A program made the position numbers and the translations under genes. The notes beneath the pieces are model-generated. The model was given only the letters and a program-made list of their open reading frames with translations, had not been told where the DNA came from and did not search any database. From Scilla litardierei (Eukaryota; Streptophyta; Magnoliopsida; Asparagales; Asparagaceae), in contig CM061140.1 of NCBI GenBank assembly GCA_030789695.1, positions 171,082,319-171,146,318 of the forward strand: a stretch of 64,000 nt of DNA. Reading direction: 5' to 3'. Positions 35,771-46,355 of this stretch are shown here, one piece after another. The stretch's first letter is position 1. Every line of letters starts with the position of its first letter.

Positions 35771-37513
35771 TGTAATGCCCTGCTAAGCTACTGTACAAGT
35801 ACTAGAAGGGGGGTCAATAGTACTTTAAAATAATTAAGAGGCTAATTCCTAATTACCTTGCAAACTCTACCAATTAATGCGGAAATGCAGAATAGTAAAT
35901 AATCGACAACAAATAAACAATCGCAAACAAACGATATTACTGGGTTCGGATCCACCCAAGTCTCCCCGACTTGTTCCCGGTGATCCTACGTCCCAACCAC
36001 CCGGATCACTTCCAGATACATGAGTTAGAAACCCTAACTCAAGATTTCCACTACGAATTACTTGTGAAAAACTTTCACAAGTCAAATCATACACAAATGA
36101 AACTTGTGACTCCCACAACCCGGGATCACAAACACACTCTCACAACCGAGAGAGAAACACTTACAATATCGAAAGTAAATGAAATAGAAATGCTTACCAC
36201 AAAATACATATGCCTTGAGTAAACTTACGATTTAGGGCAAAGATGATTTTGGGGAAGATGAAGAGGCACCAAACCCTAGCTCCAAGTAGATGACCAGCAA
36301 TGGAGAGCTATGAGGTTGATGGTGACCTAGGATCAAGCACTTGGCTTGGAAGGCTCACAATCAATGAATCTCTCTTTTGAAATAAGAGTGAGAAGAGATT
36401 CAAGATTGGAAATGAATGAGCTTTAATGAGATGGAATGATTTCTCTTTGATCTCTAAACTTCTCTTAATATCAGCCTTGAGTGCAATGAATGCAGCTCAA
36501 CAAGTATATATAGGTTATAGGAAAGAGAGAGAGAGAGAGAAACATTTCAATTAAAGCTCAAACGGCTCTATTCTGAACCAAACTAGTCGGTCAAAGAACA
36601 ACCACCGACCGACTAGTTCATCAACTAGTCGGTCGGTCAATCAACAAGAACCGACTAACTGGTGAACAGGGAATAGGTCGAAGTTCAGACTAACAGAACT
36701 AGTCTGTCAAAGAACACTTGCCAACCGACTAGTTTCACAACTAGTCGGTCGGTGAGTTAACTTAGACCGACTAAGAGATAAAACAAATAGTCTGAGTACA
36801 AATTGATTTAGTCGGTCCAAGAACGAAAGTTGACCTACTAGTTCATCAACTAGTCGGTCGCCAAATGTACATGGACCGACTAACGACAAACAGTAACTTG
36901 GCATGTACAGTAGAAGCTCAACTAGTCGGTCTAAGAAGGATCACTGACCGACTAGATCACAAACTAGTCGGTCGGTGAGTCAACGTAGACCAACTAACTG
37001 TAAACAGTAAATAGCTTAGAATTGAGAAGGCAAACTAGTCGGTCCAAGAAGGATTGCCGACCGACTAGATCACCATCTAGTCGGTTGGTTCTTCTTCTTG
37101 AACCAACTAACATGCACAAGAAGTCGCGAAACGAAGCGCGATGCTTCGGGAAAGTTCGTATGGACTTCTTACTAGTTCCTATCTCTAAGATAGGAGCGAT
37201 ATGAAGATTAAAACGTAAGACCTACTCAAGGCTTAACATTCTACAGAACGAAGCTAAAAGACTATAAATAAAACTTGACGAACCGTCTTTGAAAGCTTCG
37301 ATCCGAATCTTCATGACTTCTAAAATGGTCCAAAAGCTTCAACGAAGCTTTAGGCATACGATCACGTGCTTTGAGAAGTCTCGAGACGTCGCTTTGGATG
37401 TTCAAATGAATTTGGCGACGATCTACATAACTGCGCTCACAAATTGTTAGTTCACGATATATTTATGTTTGTTCATCATCCAAAACCAAATCCGGTGAGT
37501 CCAATATCCAACA
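35771..37513 (-). repeat. 3' LTR of copia-A
   Basis: On plus it starts TGTAATGCCCTGC and ends CCAATATCCAACA. A TATA-like stretch lies at 36504-36513 (minus: CTATATATAC). 36590-37090 carries an array of ACTAGTCGGTCGGT and its reverse complement, with spacers of about 30-40 bases. Confidence 0.93.
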
Positions 37514-37527
37514 TTCTCCCCCTTTTT
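37514..37527 (-). other. Polypurine tract of copia-A
   Basis: TTCTCCCCCTTTTT on plus is AAAAAGGGGGAGAA on minus, directly before the 3' LTR start TGTTGG. Confidence 0.85.
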
Positions 37528-38183
37528 GGTGATGACAAACCAACATAAATAATAATAAAAAATAATGATTCAAATGTAATTTACTTACTCCCCCTACATT
37601 GATGACACGTTAATTCCAAAATGAATAATAATAATACGCATCAAGCAGACGAGTAAAGTATATAAAATGAGAATCGATTATTGAAATTTAGGAATTGAAA
37701 TTCCATTTATATATCTTAACTCCCCCCTGAATCTAACATATCAAATTAGATTCTTGGAATAATGCTCTAAATTATCATTTAGCCATGTCATTATTATATC
37801 TCTCCCCCTTTGGCATTAGCAAAAAGTGTGGGAGGAGATCAACGACAACAACAATGGCTTCAAATAAAAGCACGGGAGTCGTAGATACGACCACGGTCCA
37901 AATGACACCAAAGAAAAATTCGAATTAAATCAAAGCGTGTCAATGAGACCAAAGTCGAAAATCGATAAATAAAATCATCAAAACTCAAATTAATTTCACG
38001 AATTGAGTTATGGAATATACTCTCCAATATCAACATTCTTGGTTAATTTAGTGCATGGAAAACAATTCTATGTTTCCATTAAATGAATTCTATTTAACCA
38101 AGTATTATCGTCGAGCGACGAAATCAAACATCAGAGACATGTAGAATATAAAATATGCACAACATAATGTAAGAGTCAACATC

Positions 38184-38271
<88 letters not shown>

Positions 38272-38470
38272 TGAAGCATGAGTACATCAAGATGATACAT
38301 CGACAACATACAAAAGCGATCCAACGATCGGTGCACAAAATACAACAAAATATCAAAACATATAACATCATCAGAGATACATCAGCATACATCTAAAAGT
38401 ATCAAAAATCATAACCACAAAACCACCCAAAATATCCTAACCCACACTCTCTCACTACAAGATATCTCAT
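37528..38470 (-). other. Non-coding 3' internal region of copia-A with a (TA)n tract
   Basis: AT-rich sequence between the extra ORF and the polypurine tract. 38188-38268 is a pure TA dinucleotide run of about 81 bases. A second purine-rich block (minus of CTCCCCCTTTGGC, about 37801-37814) could be an additional plus-strand primer. No gene is seen; the Ile/Tyr open frames are microsatellite artefacts. Confidence 0.8.
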
Positions 38471-38502
38471 CTAAAGTGCATCAGGAGAGGCCTCAGAGAA
38501 GC

Positions 38503-40125
38503 TCAGGAGGCAGAGGAAGGATCTGCAGCAGCAACAGGCTCTGCAGCAGGAGTGGTGGTCACCGGATCAGCAGAAGTGTCCACGGGAGCGACGGTAGTGG
38601 AAATCTCTGGAGCAGCAACAGTAGTGGCCTCGGGAGCACCAGCCATAGCATCCACCGCAGGAACGGTGGCAACAGGAGTACTCTCGGGGTCACCGGCAGA
38701 AGAGGCAACAGCAGCACCAGAAGTGCCCTCGGGGGCACGAGTAGAAACACGCACAAGCTCCTCAATCTCCTCCTTATCCAACTCCTCCTCGTCAAAGACT
38801 GACGGAGGGATCTCAATACCCAAACGTGAGGCGATACGAGCTAGTATCTCCTCAGTACGAGCATATCGAGACTCCATGCGTCTCACTGAACGCGCGAGCT
38901 CGTCAAGAGTGGTAGAGGGAGCAGCTGAGGCAGAGGCAGACGCTGAAGCAGAGGGGGTCGTCCTCTGAACATGACGGAGCGCCGCAAGAGACTTCTTGAC
39001 GGCCGTCACATTCAGAGGGGGACCGAGTGGATGCTCATCATTAGGAGGAAGTGTGACACGGAAGTGGCGAAAAACAAGAGTCAACAAGCAAGGATATGGG
39101 ATATGCGCAGACTTCGTGGACTTCCGGATACACTCGAAAGAATCCATCTTATCGAGTATAATCCGAGCCCAGCTAATCTCGCTACCCATGAAGATGGCAT
39201 AGATCAACTTCAGAAATGGCTGGGAAGGCAAAGAGGAGGAGCCATACTTAGGAAGTAAGCACGACTTCAAAATCAAGTTCAGGACCCAGCCATTGGGCTT
39301 CAATGACTTAGAGGGGACGCCAATCATGGCGAGAGGAATCTCATGGAAGATCTCAGAAAGAATGACCTGATCGAGTGAAGAGATGTCATCGACGGAAATA
39401 TCTGAAGGGAGGAGGACAGACGATGAGCAACCGATCAACTCTCCTAAGATTTCTGCCGTGAGGACTATCGGAGTCCCCAAGACAGTAGTCTCAATCGAGT
39501 GGGTCTCATCATACTGACCCCGGATCCTATTGGCGTAGAAAAGTTTCACTAGGCGAGGGTATGGGTGAGGATTCGCCTTAGGATCATATCGAAGGTAATC
39601 GATAAGACCCGAAGACGACAGAAGATCTGCGAGGCCTGGGAAGTCGGAAAACTGTACAAAATGCTCCAGAAGCAGCGGACAGTGTTCGATACGGTTGTAA
39701 GCCACGAGACACAAAGGGTCGTCGCGACACAACGAAATATCGACACCGCCCACCGGCATCGGAGCCTTTCCCTTAGGCTGACGTGTGCGGGGTCGAGAGC
39801 TAGACTCAGGTTGCCTAGGAGGAGGTGAGGGATCCCTATGGGTCTCGGTCTCGGGAATGTACTCGGTGTCGGAATCCGTAGGTGTATGAAAAGAGGAGGG
39901 AGACGCAATTTGCTTCGTAGGCTTGGGTTTAGGCTGAGATTGGGCTCTAGGCTTCACTGTCGCCGTCCTCTTACGCTTAAGAGGAGGCGAAGACGAAGAA
40001 GGTTGGGTGGGCTTCGATCGGCGTTTAGGAGGGGTTCGCGAGGGTTGAATGGGATCCGTAGGGGATGGCTCTACGGTCATAGGCGATGGGCTCGTAGGAC
40101 GGATCAGAATACGCGTACGTGCCAT
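38503..40125 (-). CDS. Extra ORF of copia-A (plant transposon-protein-like)
   Basis: A single uninterrupted frame. I prefer the Met at 40125 (MARTRILIRPTSPSP), 540 residues; an upstream in-frame Met at 40200 would add 25. The order is: a Pro/Ser-rich basic N-terminus with possible nuclear signals (PPKRRSKP, PLKRKRTATVKPR); a central globular part (LVKLFYANRIRGQYDETHSI, LGELIGCSSSVLLPS, KPNGWVLNLILKSCLLPKYG); a Ser/Ala run; a short helix (ARSVRRMESRYARTEEILARI); and an Ala/Thr/Pro-rich acidic tail. The central part resembles the 'putative plant transposon protein' domain (PF20167-like). The function is unknown. It sits in sense orientation after pol, where SIRE elements carry extra or env-like ORFs. 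No obvious transmembrane span is seen. Confidence 0.7.
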   Translation of the reverse strand: MARTRILIRPTSPSPMTVEPSPTDPIQPSRTPPKRRSKPTQPSSSSPPLKRKRTATVKPRAQSQPKPKPTKQIASPSSFHTPTDSDTEYIPETETHRDPSPPPRQPESSSRPRTRQPKGKAPMPVGGVDISLCRDDPLCLVAYNRIEHCPLLLEHFVQFSDFPGLADLLSSSGLIDYLRYDPKANPHPYPRLVKLFYANRIRGQYDETHSIETTVLGTPIVLTAEILGELIGCSSSVLLPSDISVDDISSLDQVILSEIFHEIPLAMIGVPSKSLKPNGWVLNLILKSCLLPKYGSSSLPSQPFLKLIYAIFMGSEISWARIILDKMDSFECIRKSTKSAHIPYPCLLTLVFRHFRVTLPPNDEHPLGPPLNVTAVKKSLAALRHVQRTTPSASASASASAAPSTTLDELARSVRRMESRYARTEEILARIASRLGIEIPPSVFDEEELDKEEIEELVRVSTRAPEGTSGAAVASSAGDPESTPVATVPAVDAMAGAPEATTVAAPEISTTVAPVDTSADPVTTTPAAEPVAAADPSSAS

Positions 40126-40172
40126 AAGCGCGACACAACACGCACGGATCAACACAAGAGATCTAAGATCAC

Positions 40173-40246
40173 AAACCCTAAAAATTCGAAACCCTAGCAA
40201 ACCCTAGGAGGAGATTCTAACCCTAAAAGCTAGAATCTAACCCTAG
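40173..40246. promoter_or_regulatory. Telobox-like AACCCTA cluster upstream of the extra ORF
   Basis: Five copies of AACCCTA (including AAACCCTAA at 40173-40181) lie within 75 bases just upstream of the ORF start on minus. Teloboxes are common in promoters and leaders of plant genes. A role in driving this ORF is inferred. Confidence 0.4.
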
Positions 40247-40384
40247 AGAGGAGATGGGAGAGAGGGGGTTACCCTAAGAGGAGGTCGACGGAAGGACGAC
40301 CGGAAATGGTCGGAGAGAAGGCCGGAAGTCGACGACGGAGGGAGTGGAAGTCGAAAGGGGCACGGGGGTTTTTGAGCTGGAGAG

Positions 40385-40665
40385 AGGGAGTGAACCGACT
40401 AGAAAAGAAATAAGTCGGTTAGGGGAGCTATTAATCGATCGGAATGCGAAAAGACAAGACAGTCCCCGTCACAATTAGTCGGTCACAGTTCAAGCACTGA
40501 CTGACTAGATCACAATCTAGTCGGTCGGTCAATGAGCTTGAACCGACTAGTTGTAAATAGTAACTGAAGCCAAATTTCCTGACAAGATTTAGTCGGTCTA
40601 AGCTCATTCACTGACCGACTAGAACTGAATCTAGTCGGTCGGCCAATGAACTTGGACCGACTAAG
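40385..40665. repeat. LTR-type CTAGTCGGTC motifs inside the copia-A interior
   Basis: Several ACTAGTCGGTCGGT-like and GACCGACTAG-like copies, with the same spacing style as in the LTR arrays (36590-37090, 47165-47680), lie between pol and the extra ORF. 40250-40385 and 40666-40948 hold no gene. Confidence 0.8.
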
Positions 40666-40948
40666 AGAGTCCAAAAATTGAAAATATTGAAATTTTGATT
40701 TCTCTCCTAATCGCACTTGGACGAAACATCGTTAAACTCTCATTAATCATTATACTACCCTATTAAACATCGAAAATCTGAAATTTGACGTTTACGAACA
40801 AATCGAGCGAAAATTCCGAAAATTCAGCAAAAATCCAGAAAAATTCCAATAAATCTAGCATGTGCAAATATAATGAAATTTCATAGCATGAAAGATTATT
40901 GAATAAAAATGAATCCTAAATCTCGGATTCACCCATAACACCCAATTC

Positions 40949-42400
40949 TCAACGTAACCGCCCAAAGGAGTCTTCCTTTAGGGGTTTCGTGAAAATATCG
41001 GCGATGTGCTTCTGGGTTTCAATGTACACTAATATGATGTCCTTTTTAGCAACATGATCATCTAAGAAATGGTGTCGGACATCTATGTGTTTCGAAGGGA
41101 AATGGTGTACCGGGTTCTTGGAGAGACAAATTGTACTTTTGGTGTCCACCATGATAGGGCAAGTATCACAGTTTATACCAAAGTCTTTAAGTGTGTGTCT
41201 CATCCAAAGAACTTGAGCACACGCGGCACTGGCGGCAATATATTCCGCCTCGGTGGTTGAAAGTGATACGGAATTCTGCTTCTTGGAAAACCAAGAGACA
41301 AGAGAATTTCCTATAAAATGGCAAGTGCCACTAGTACTTTTCCTGTCGGATGTGCATCCCCCATAATCTGCGTCACTATATGAGATTAACTCATACGTGC
41401 TAGATTTTGGATAAAGTAATCCAAAATCAAGTGTGTAACTTAAATAACGGAAAATACGTTTTACCGCTACTAAGTGAGATTCCTTAGGTTGAGACTGATA
41501 ACGAGCACATACACATACGGCAAACATTATATCGGGCCTACTTGCGGTAAGATATAGTAAACTACCTATCATACCTCGATATAGACGAATGTCTACATCT
41601 TGTCCGCCCGCATCTTTATCTAGATGTGTAGTCGTGCTCATTGGAGTCTTTTTCCCGGAGGCATTCTCCATTCCAAATCGCTTTAGCAACTCCATCGTGT
41701 ACTTCGTTTGGTGGATGAAGATTGCATCGTTCATTTGGTAAATTTGGAGACCTAAGAAATATTTGAGCTCACCCATGTGGCTCATCTCAAATTGATCCTT
41801 CATCACATTATAAAACTCTTCGCAAAGAGCAAAGTTAGTAGCACCGTAAATGATACCATCAACATAAATTTGAACTAAAATTATATCATTATTCGAATAC
41901 TTAACAAATAATGTGGAATCAACTTCTCCCATTTTAAATCCTAAATCCAAAAGAAAATTCTTTAAACGGTCATACCAAGCTCGAGGAGCTTGTCTCAAAC
42001 CGTAAAGTGCTTTCTTAAGTTTAAAAACATGATTTGGAAATTTTTCATTTATAAAACCCGGAGGTTGAGAAACATAAACTTCCTCAACAACATCTCCGTT
42101 TAAAAATGCACTTTTAACATCCATTTGAAATAATTTAAAATCCTTATGGCATGCAAAAGATAACAATAATCTAATTGATTCTAATCTAGCTACCGGAGCA
42201 AAGGATTCTTCGAAATCGATACCTTCCTCTTGCCGATAGCCTTGAGCTACTAACCGAGCTTTGTTCCGGACGACGACTTGGTTTTCGTCGGTCTTGTTCT
42301 TGAAGATCCACTTTGTCCCTATGACGGTGTGGTTCTTCGATGGCAGTGGAACAAGCTCCCAAACCTCATTCCTCTCGAATTGAATGAGTTTCTCTTCCAT
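40949..42400 (-). pseudogene. Reverse transcriptase-RNase H of copia-A
   Basis: Copia RT (RVT_2 type) reads from [20 protein letters not shown] through [48 protein letters not shown] and [14 protein letters not shown]. The active site reads IYVDGIIYG, so the second Asp of the usual YVDD is Gly, which should abolish polymerisation. RNase H follows ([32 protein letters not shown]). The frame is open to 40949, where TGA replaces what was probably CGA near the natural end (FGRLR then ELGV). It is separated from the integrase ORF only by an in-frame TAG at 42410-42412. Confidence 0.92.
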
Positions 42401-42409
42401 GGCTAGGAT

Positions 42410-44035
42410 CTAAGCACCATCTTCGCACGCGTCATTAACATTCTTTGGCTCTATCGAGGAGGCAAAGGCACAATGAGCGAAGTGGTTGACTTGAGATCTC
42501 GTCTTGACACTATCATGGATATTGCCAATGACTTGCTCATGAGGATGGTCACGAACGGTATGAAATCGTTTGGGAATTACTTGATCACTAGGAACATTCT
42601 CAAAAACTTCATTAGTCGGGTTAGTATCAATAGTATCAATAGAATCAATAGAATCAATAGAGTTAGAATTACCAATTGAATCACATAAGACATCCATGGA
42701 GTCATCATCATTAGTAATTCTAGTTGGAACAAATCCTTCATTAAATGAAACATGAAGCGATTCCTCGATCGTTGAGGTTCGTTTGTTGTATATCTGGTAG
42801 GCTTTGCTACGTGAGGAATACCCAACAAAAATCCCCTCATCGGATCTTAGATCGAATTTGTCCAAACTACCATACGTGTTCTTAATAAAACATTTTGAAC
42901 CAAAAACACGAAAATGTTTAACTTGAGGCAACCTACCAAACAACAATTCATAACAAGTTTGTTTAGTGCCGGGCCTCAAAAGTATTCTATTAAACACATA
43001 GCAAGCGGTGTGTACCGCTTCCGCCCAAAATTGATGGCCAAGTTGGCTATCATCAAGCATAGTGCGAGCACACTCCACTAGCGTCCTATTCTTTCTCTCA
43101 ACTACACCATTTTGAGGAGGTGCACGAGGGAAAGAGAAGGTGTGTGTAATACCTACTTCATCACAAAATGTCTCAAAAGACTCATTCTCAAATTCTCCTC
43201 TATGATCACTACGAATAGTGACAATGGTGGTTCCTAAGAGATTTTGTACTTTCTTAACAAAAATTGTGAAGTTTTCAAAAGCATCATTTTTATTACATAA
43301 TGAAAATACCCAAGTAAACCTAGAAAAGTCATCAACGATGACAAGTCCATAACGTGCATTTCCTAATGAAGCAACTCTAGTTGGCCCAAATAAATCTAGA
43401 TGTAATAGCTCTAGTGGCCGCTTAGAAGAAATGCTTTTCTTAGGTTTAAAAGACGATTTTGGAAGCTTGCCTCGTTGACACGAGTCACAAAATCTTTTCT
43501 TTTGAAAGACAAGCTTAGGGAAGCCTCTAATAGAGTTTAACTTGGAAAGCTTAAATAGTGTTCCAAAATTCACATGACCAAAACGTCGATGCCATAAGTG
43601 TTGTTCACTTGTGTTGGCAATGAGACATTGTTCATGTGATCTCGGAAGATCTAGGATGTATATATCCTTATGGCGTGTGCCGGAAAATAATAATTCATTA
43701 TTATCTTTTCTTAAAATATGGAACATTCCTTTCGCAAAGCTAACTTTGTAACCTTTGTCACAAAGTTGGCTTATTGAAATGAGATTGTGGTTTAATCCTT
43801 TAACAATGTAAACATCATTTATAAGAGGTTTAGAAGGATTACCCACTTTACCAACACCTATGATGGTTCCGCTCTTGTTGCCTCCAAAGACTACCCGGTT
43901 TCCATTTGCAATGGGAACCACTCCGGAGAGCAATTGAGCGTCACCCGTCATGTGTTTTGAACACCCGCTATCGAGTATCCAATTCCTCTTGGAGCTAAAT
44001 TTAAATTTGTTGCTCCGTTTCTTTTTCTTGAGTAC
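42410..44035 (-). pseudogene. Protease-integrase of copia-A
   Basis: The open frame has no Met of its own and is entered from the gag side. It starts with the protease end WILDSGCSKHMTGD (DSG active site). Integrase has the HHCC zinc region (HLWHRRFGHVNF...FCDSCQRGK) and the catalytic triad contexts LHLDLFGP, RSDHRGEFEN and PPQNGVVERKNR. The integrase C-terminus includes FVGYSSRSKAYQIYN. An ISIDSIDSIDTIDT-like low-complexity patch lies near 42610-42660. The TAG at 42410-42412 is in frame with the following RT and stands where a Trp codon is usual, so gag-side expression of RT would fail without readthrough. Confidence 0.92.
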
Positions 44036-44088
44036 CTAAAGATAGAAAATATCGTATCATGGTACTCAAGGTCATTGGGTCCAAAAGA

Positions 44089-44907
44089 TTAGACATTTGG
44101 AAGCCAAGTCCAATTGGACTTAGACTTCCCCGCATAATTATCATTATCCACTACATTCATAAAATAATCATTCATGTAGACTTGTTTTTCATCCATGCTT
44201 GTGTCCTTTGGGCTCCAAATTGTGAAGATTTTGGGAGCCCTCATCCTATTGGGTGCATGCATGCGTTGTTGATTTCTACGTGATGCATGACGTGGATAGG
44301 CATAAGGAACATGATGAAATGATGCATGTGGATAATTATTCATACGATGATGTGGGTGTACATATGCATGTGGAGGAACACGTGCGTGAGGGTGTCACAC
44401 ATGGTGTGCACGTGCCCGTAGATGTGTAGCATAGAAATCATCATATGCGTGAGCCGGTGGAGTAGGACGTGTGTTCCTACGTGGCATGGTATTCGTGTAC
44501 ATGTAGGCATGACCCTTCTTTAGATGTCCACCCAAAGTGGGTTTCTTTCCGAAAGAGGGTGTGAACAAGGTGGAAGCACCATTGGTAGATGAACTACCAA
44601 TAGAGTGTTTGCTACCACTCGTTGAGTCACCGGAAGTTGGCCTAACAAAAGTAGTGGCCGATTTGGATGAACTTCCCATCGTATACCCCAAGCCAATATG
44701 GTGATTGGCCGGAAGTAAGTCACTTAGGATTTTATCCAAATGGTCATTACCCTTATTGAATTTATTAATTCGGCCTAATGTGTTCTCATGTTTCTCGGTG
44801 AGAGAACGCATAGAAGCATCCAAAGTGGATACTTGCGATGTGAGCACATAAACACGAGACTTGAGATTTTCATTCTTAACACTCAAAGTCGAGTTTTGAG
44901 AAGTCAA
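44089..44907 (-). pseudogene. C-terminal gag/linker region of copia-A
   Basis: The open segments 44907-44395 and 44343-44089 continue gag after a frame change. The first is coiled-coil-like (LSVKNENLKSRVYVLTSQVS), followed by Ser/Thr-rich sequence and GKKPTLGGHLKKGHAYMYTN. The second is rich in His, Tyr, Arg and Asn and ends SNWTWLPNV before a stop. The same linker appears at 23954-24418 in copia-B. An acceptor-like TTTTCTATCTTTAG|GTAC precedes the pol frame at 44036, but splicing is not otherwise supported. Confidence 0.7.
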
Positions 44908-46328
44908 TCCGCTATCTTGTGTTCTTCCGGATCCTCAATGCTAACATGTTCAAGTTGAGTATTGAGATTAACAATCTCATTCTTCAATTTTTCAACAACG
45001 GTTTCGTTGTTGGGGATGATAGTTTTAGGCGAGGTTTGGATGCTAGCTAAGTCATCTTTTACTTTAGTATACCTATTTACTAATTTAGTGTACTTCGACC
45101 ACAATTGAGAATTAGCATTCCTAAGGTCATCCATTGTTACCTCATCGCCTTCGTTGTCGCTATCATCGGAAGAGGAATCTTTATCTTGCTCCTCTCTAGC
45201 CATGAAGCACATGTGTGCTTGCTCCACTTGCTCATCATCTGACTCTCCGCTAGAGGAATCATCGGAGTCGGTGAATGTCCAGACAAGCCCCTTTTTGTAC
45301 CATTTCTTGTACTTCTTGGACTTGTCGAACTTCGACGTCTTCCACTTTTCCTTTTGCTTGTTTAGAGGACACTCCGCTTTCATGTGTCCTGGCTTGTTGC
45401 ATTTAAAGCACATAGAAGAGGAGGCGTTAGAAGAATTAAACTTCGACTTGTTTTTGAAGTTACCTTTCCGGAAGAACCGGTTGAACTTCTTTGCCATGAG
45501 TGCCATGGACTCCAAGTCCAACTCGTCTTCCGAGTTTTCATCATCGGTTGATGTGGAAGTAGATGGAGCGGCCTTGAAAGCAATAGCCCTCTTCTTTGGC
45601 TCGTCTTGCTGTAGGTAGGACTTCATCTTTTCCTGCAACTTCAACTTGCTATCCTTGTGTACCTCATACGACATCAATGTACCCATTAGTTGAACAACGG
45701 TATAAGTTTTCATGTCATTACCTTCCTCGATGGCGAAGGTACGTTTCTCCCAACTAGAAGGAAGTCCATCGATAATCTTCGAGACTTTCTCCTTTTGGGT
45801 GTAGGTCTTACCGAGAGCCTCCAACTCGTTTGTGATGTCGACGAAGCGAGCATAGTACTCCTTCATCTTCTCACCCTGTAGCATATGAAATAGCTCGAAA
45901 TCTTTATTAACTACTACGAGTTTGGAGTCTCTTACCCTACTAGTCCCTTCATGCAAGATGAGGAGGGAGTTCCATATTTGATATGCACTCTTACATGTGC
46001 ATATCTTGTTGAAATCCTCGGGCTCCAAAGCGCATTGCAAGGCGTTCATTGCCTTGGCATTGCTTACCTCCGCGACGATCTCTGCGGGAGTCCATTTCTC
46101 AAAATCTTCTTCGGCGGGCTCGTCATACTCCTTCATCGTGGCCCTCCATAGTGAAGCACTCCGGAGGAAAGTTTCCATCCGGCATTTTCAGTACCCGTAG
46201 TTGGTACCGTTGAAGAAGGGAGGCCTCGTTGAGGAGTGGCCTTCCATCACCGAAGACGCTCCTTCACGATTCTTGAAGGTGCTATAGTCGGAAGGTGGAC
46301 GAACGGTCTTGTTGTCGTTGGCAGACAT
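44904..46328 (-). pseudogene. gag of copia-A (one early nonsense codon)
   Basis: The ATG at 46328 (MSANDNKTVRPPSDYSTF) is 28 bases inside the LTR/primer-site edge. The frame reads to FFNGTNYGY and meets TGA at 46190-46188, where a conserved Trp is expected (GYWK). It then stays open to 44904. It contains the UBN2/copia gag domain (ALQCALEPEDFNKICTCKSA, LEALGKTYTQKEKVSKIIDG), the zinc knuckle CFKCNKPGHMKAEC, a Lys-rich segment, an acidic Ser/Asp stretch and a terminal coiled coil. Confidence 0.9.
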
Positions 46329-46341
46329 AGCTATAGACTTG

Positions 46342-46353
46342 GCTTTGATACCA
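46342..46353 (-). other. Primer binding site of copia-A
   Basis: GCTTTGATACCA (minus TGGTATCAAAGC), near-complementary to initiator Met-tRNA, lies two bases from the 5' LTR at 46356. It is identical to the site of copia-B. Confidence 0.85.
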
Positions 46354-46355
46354 AA

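Noticed and set aside
38552..38968. Plus-strand 138-residue frame (Ala/Gly/Ser-rich)
   Set aside because: It is the complement of the low-complexity tail of the copia-A extra ORF; no independent signal.
44036..44110. Possible intron between gag linker and pol of copia-A
   Set aside because: A good acceptor-like tract (CTATCTTTAG|GTAC) exists but I found no matching donor that gives a clean in-frame join; the in-frame stop may simply be a readthrough or decay site.
45154..45618. Plus-strand 154-residue frame
   Set aside because: Antisense to the acidic Ser/Asp and Lys-rich part of copia-A gag; no known domain or start context.
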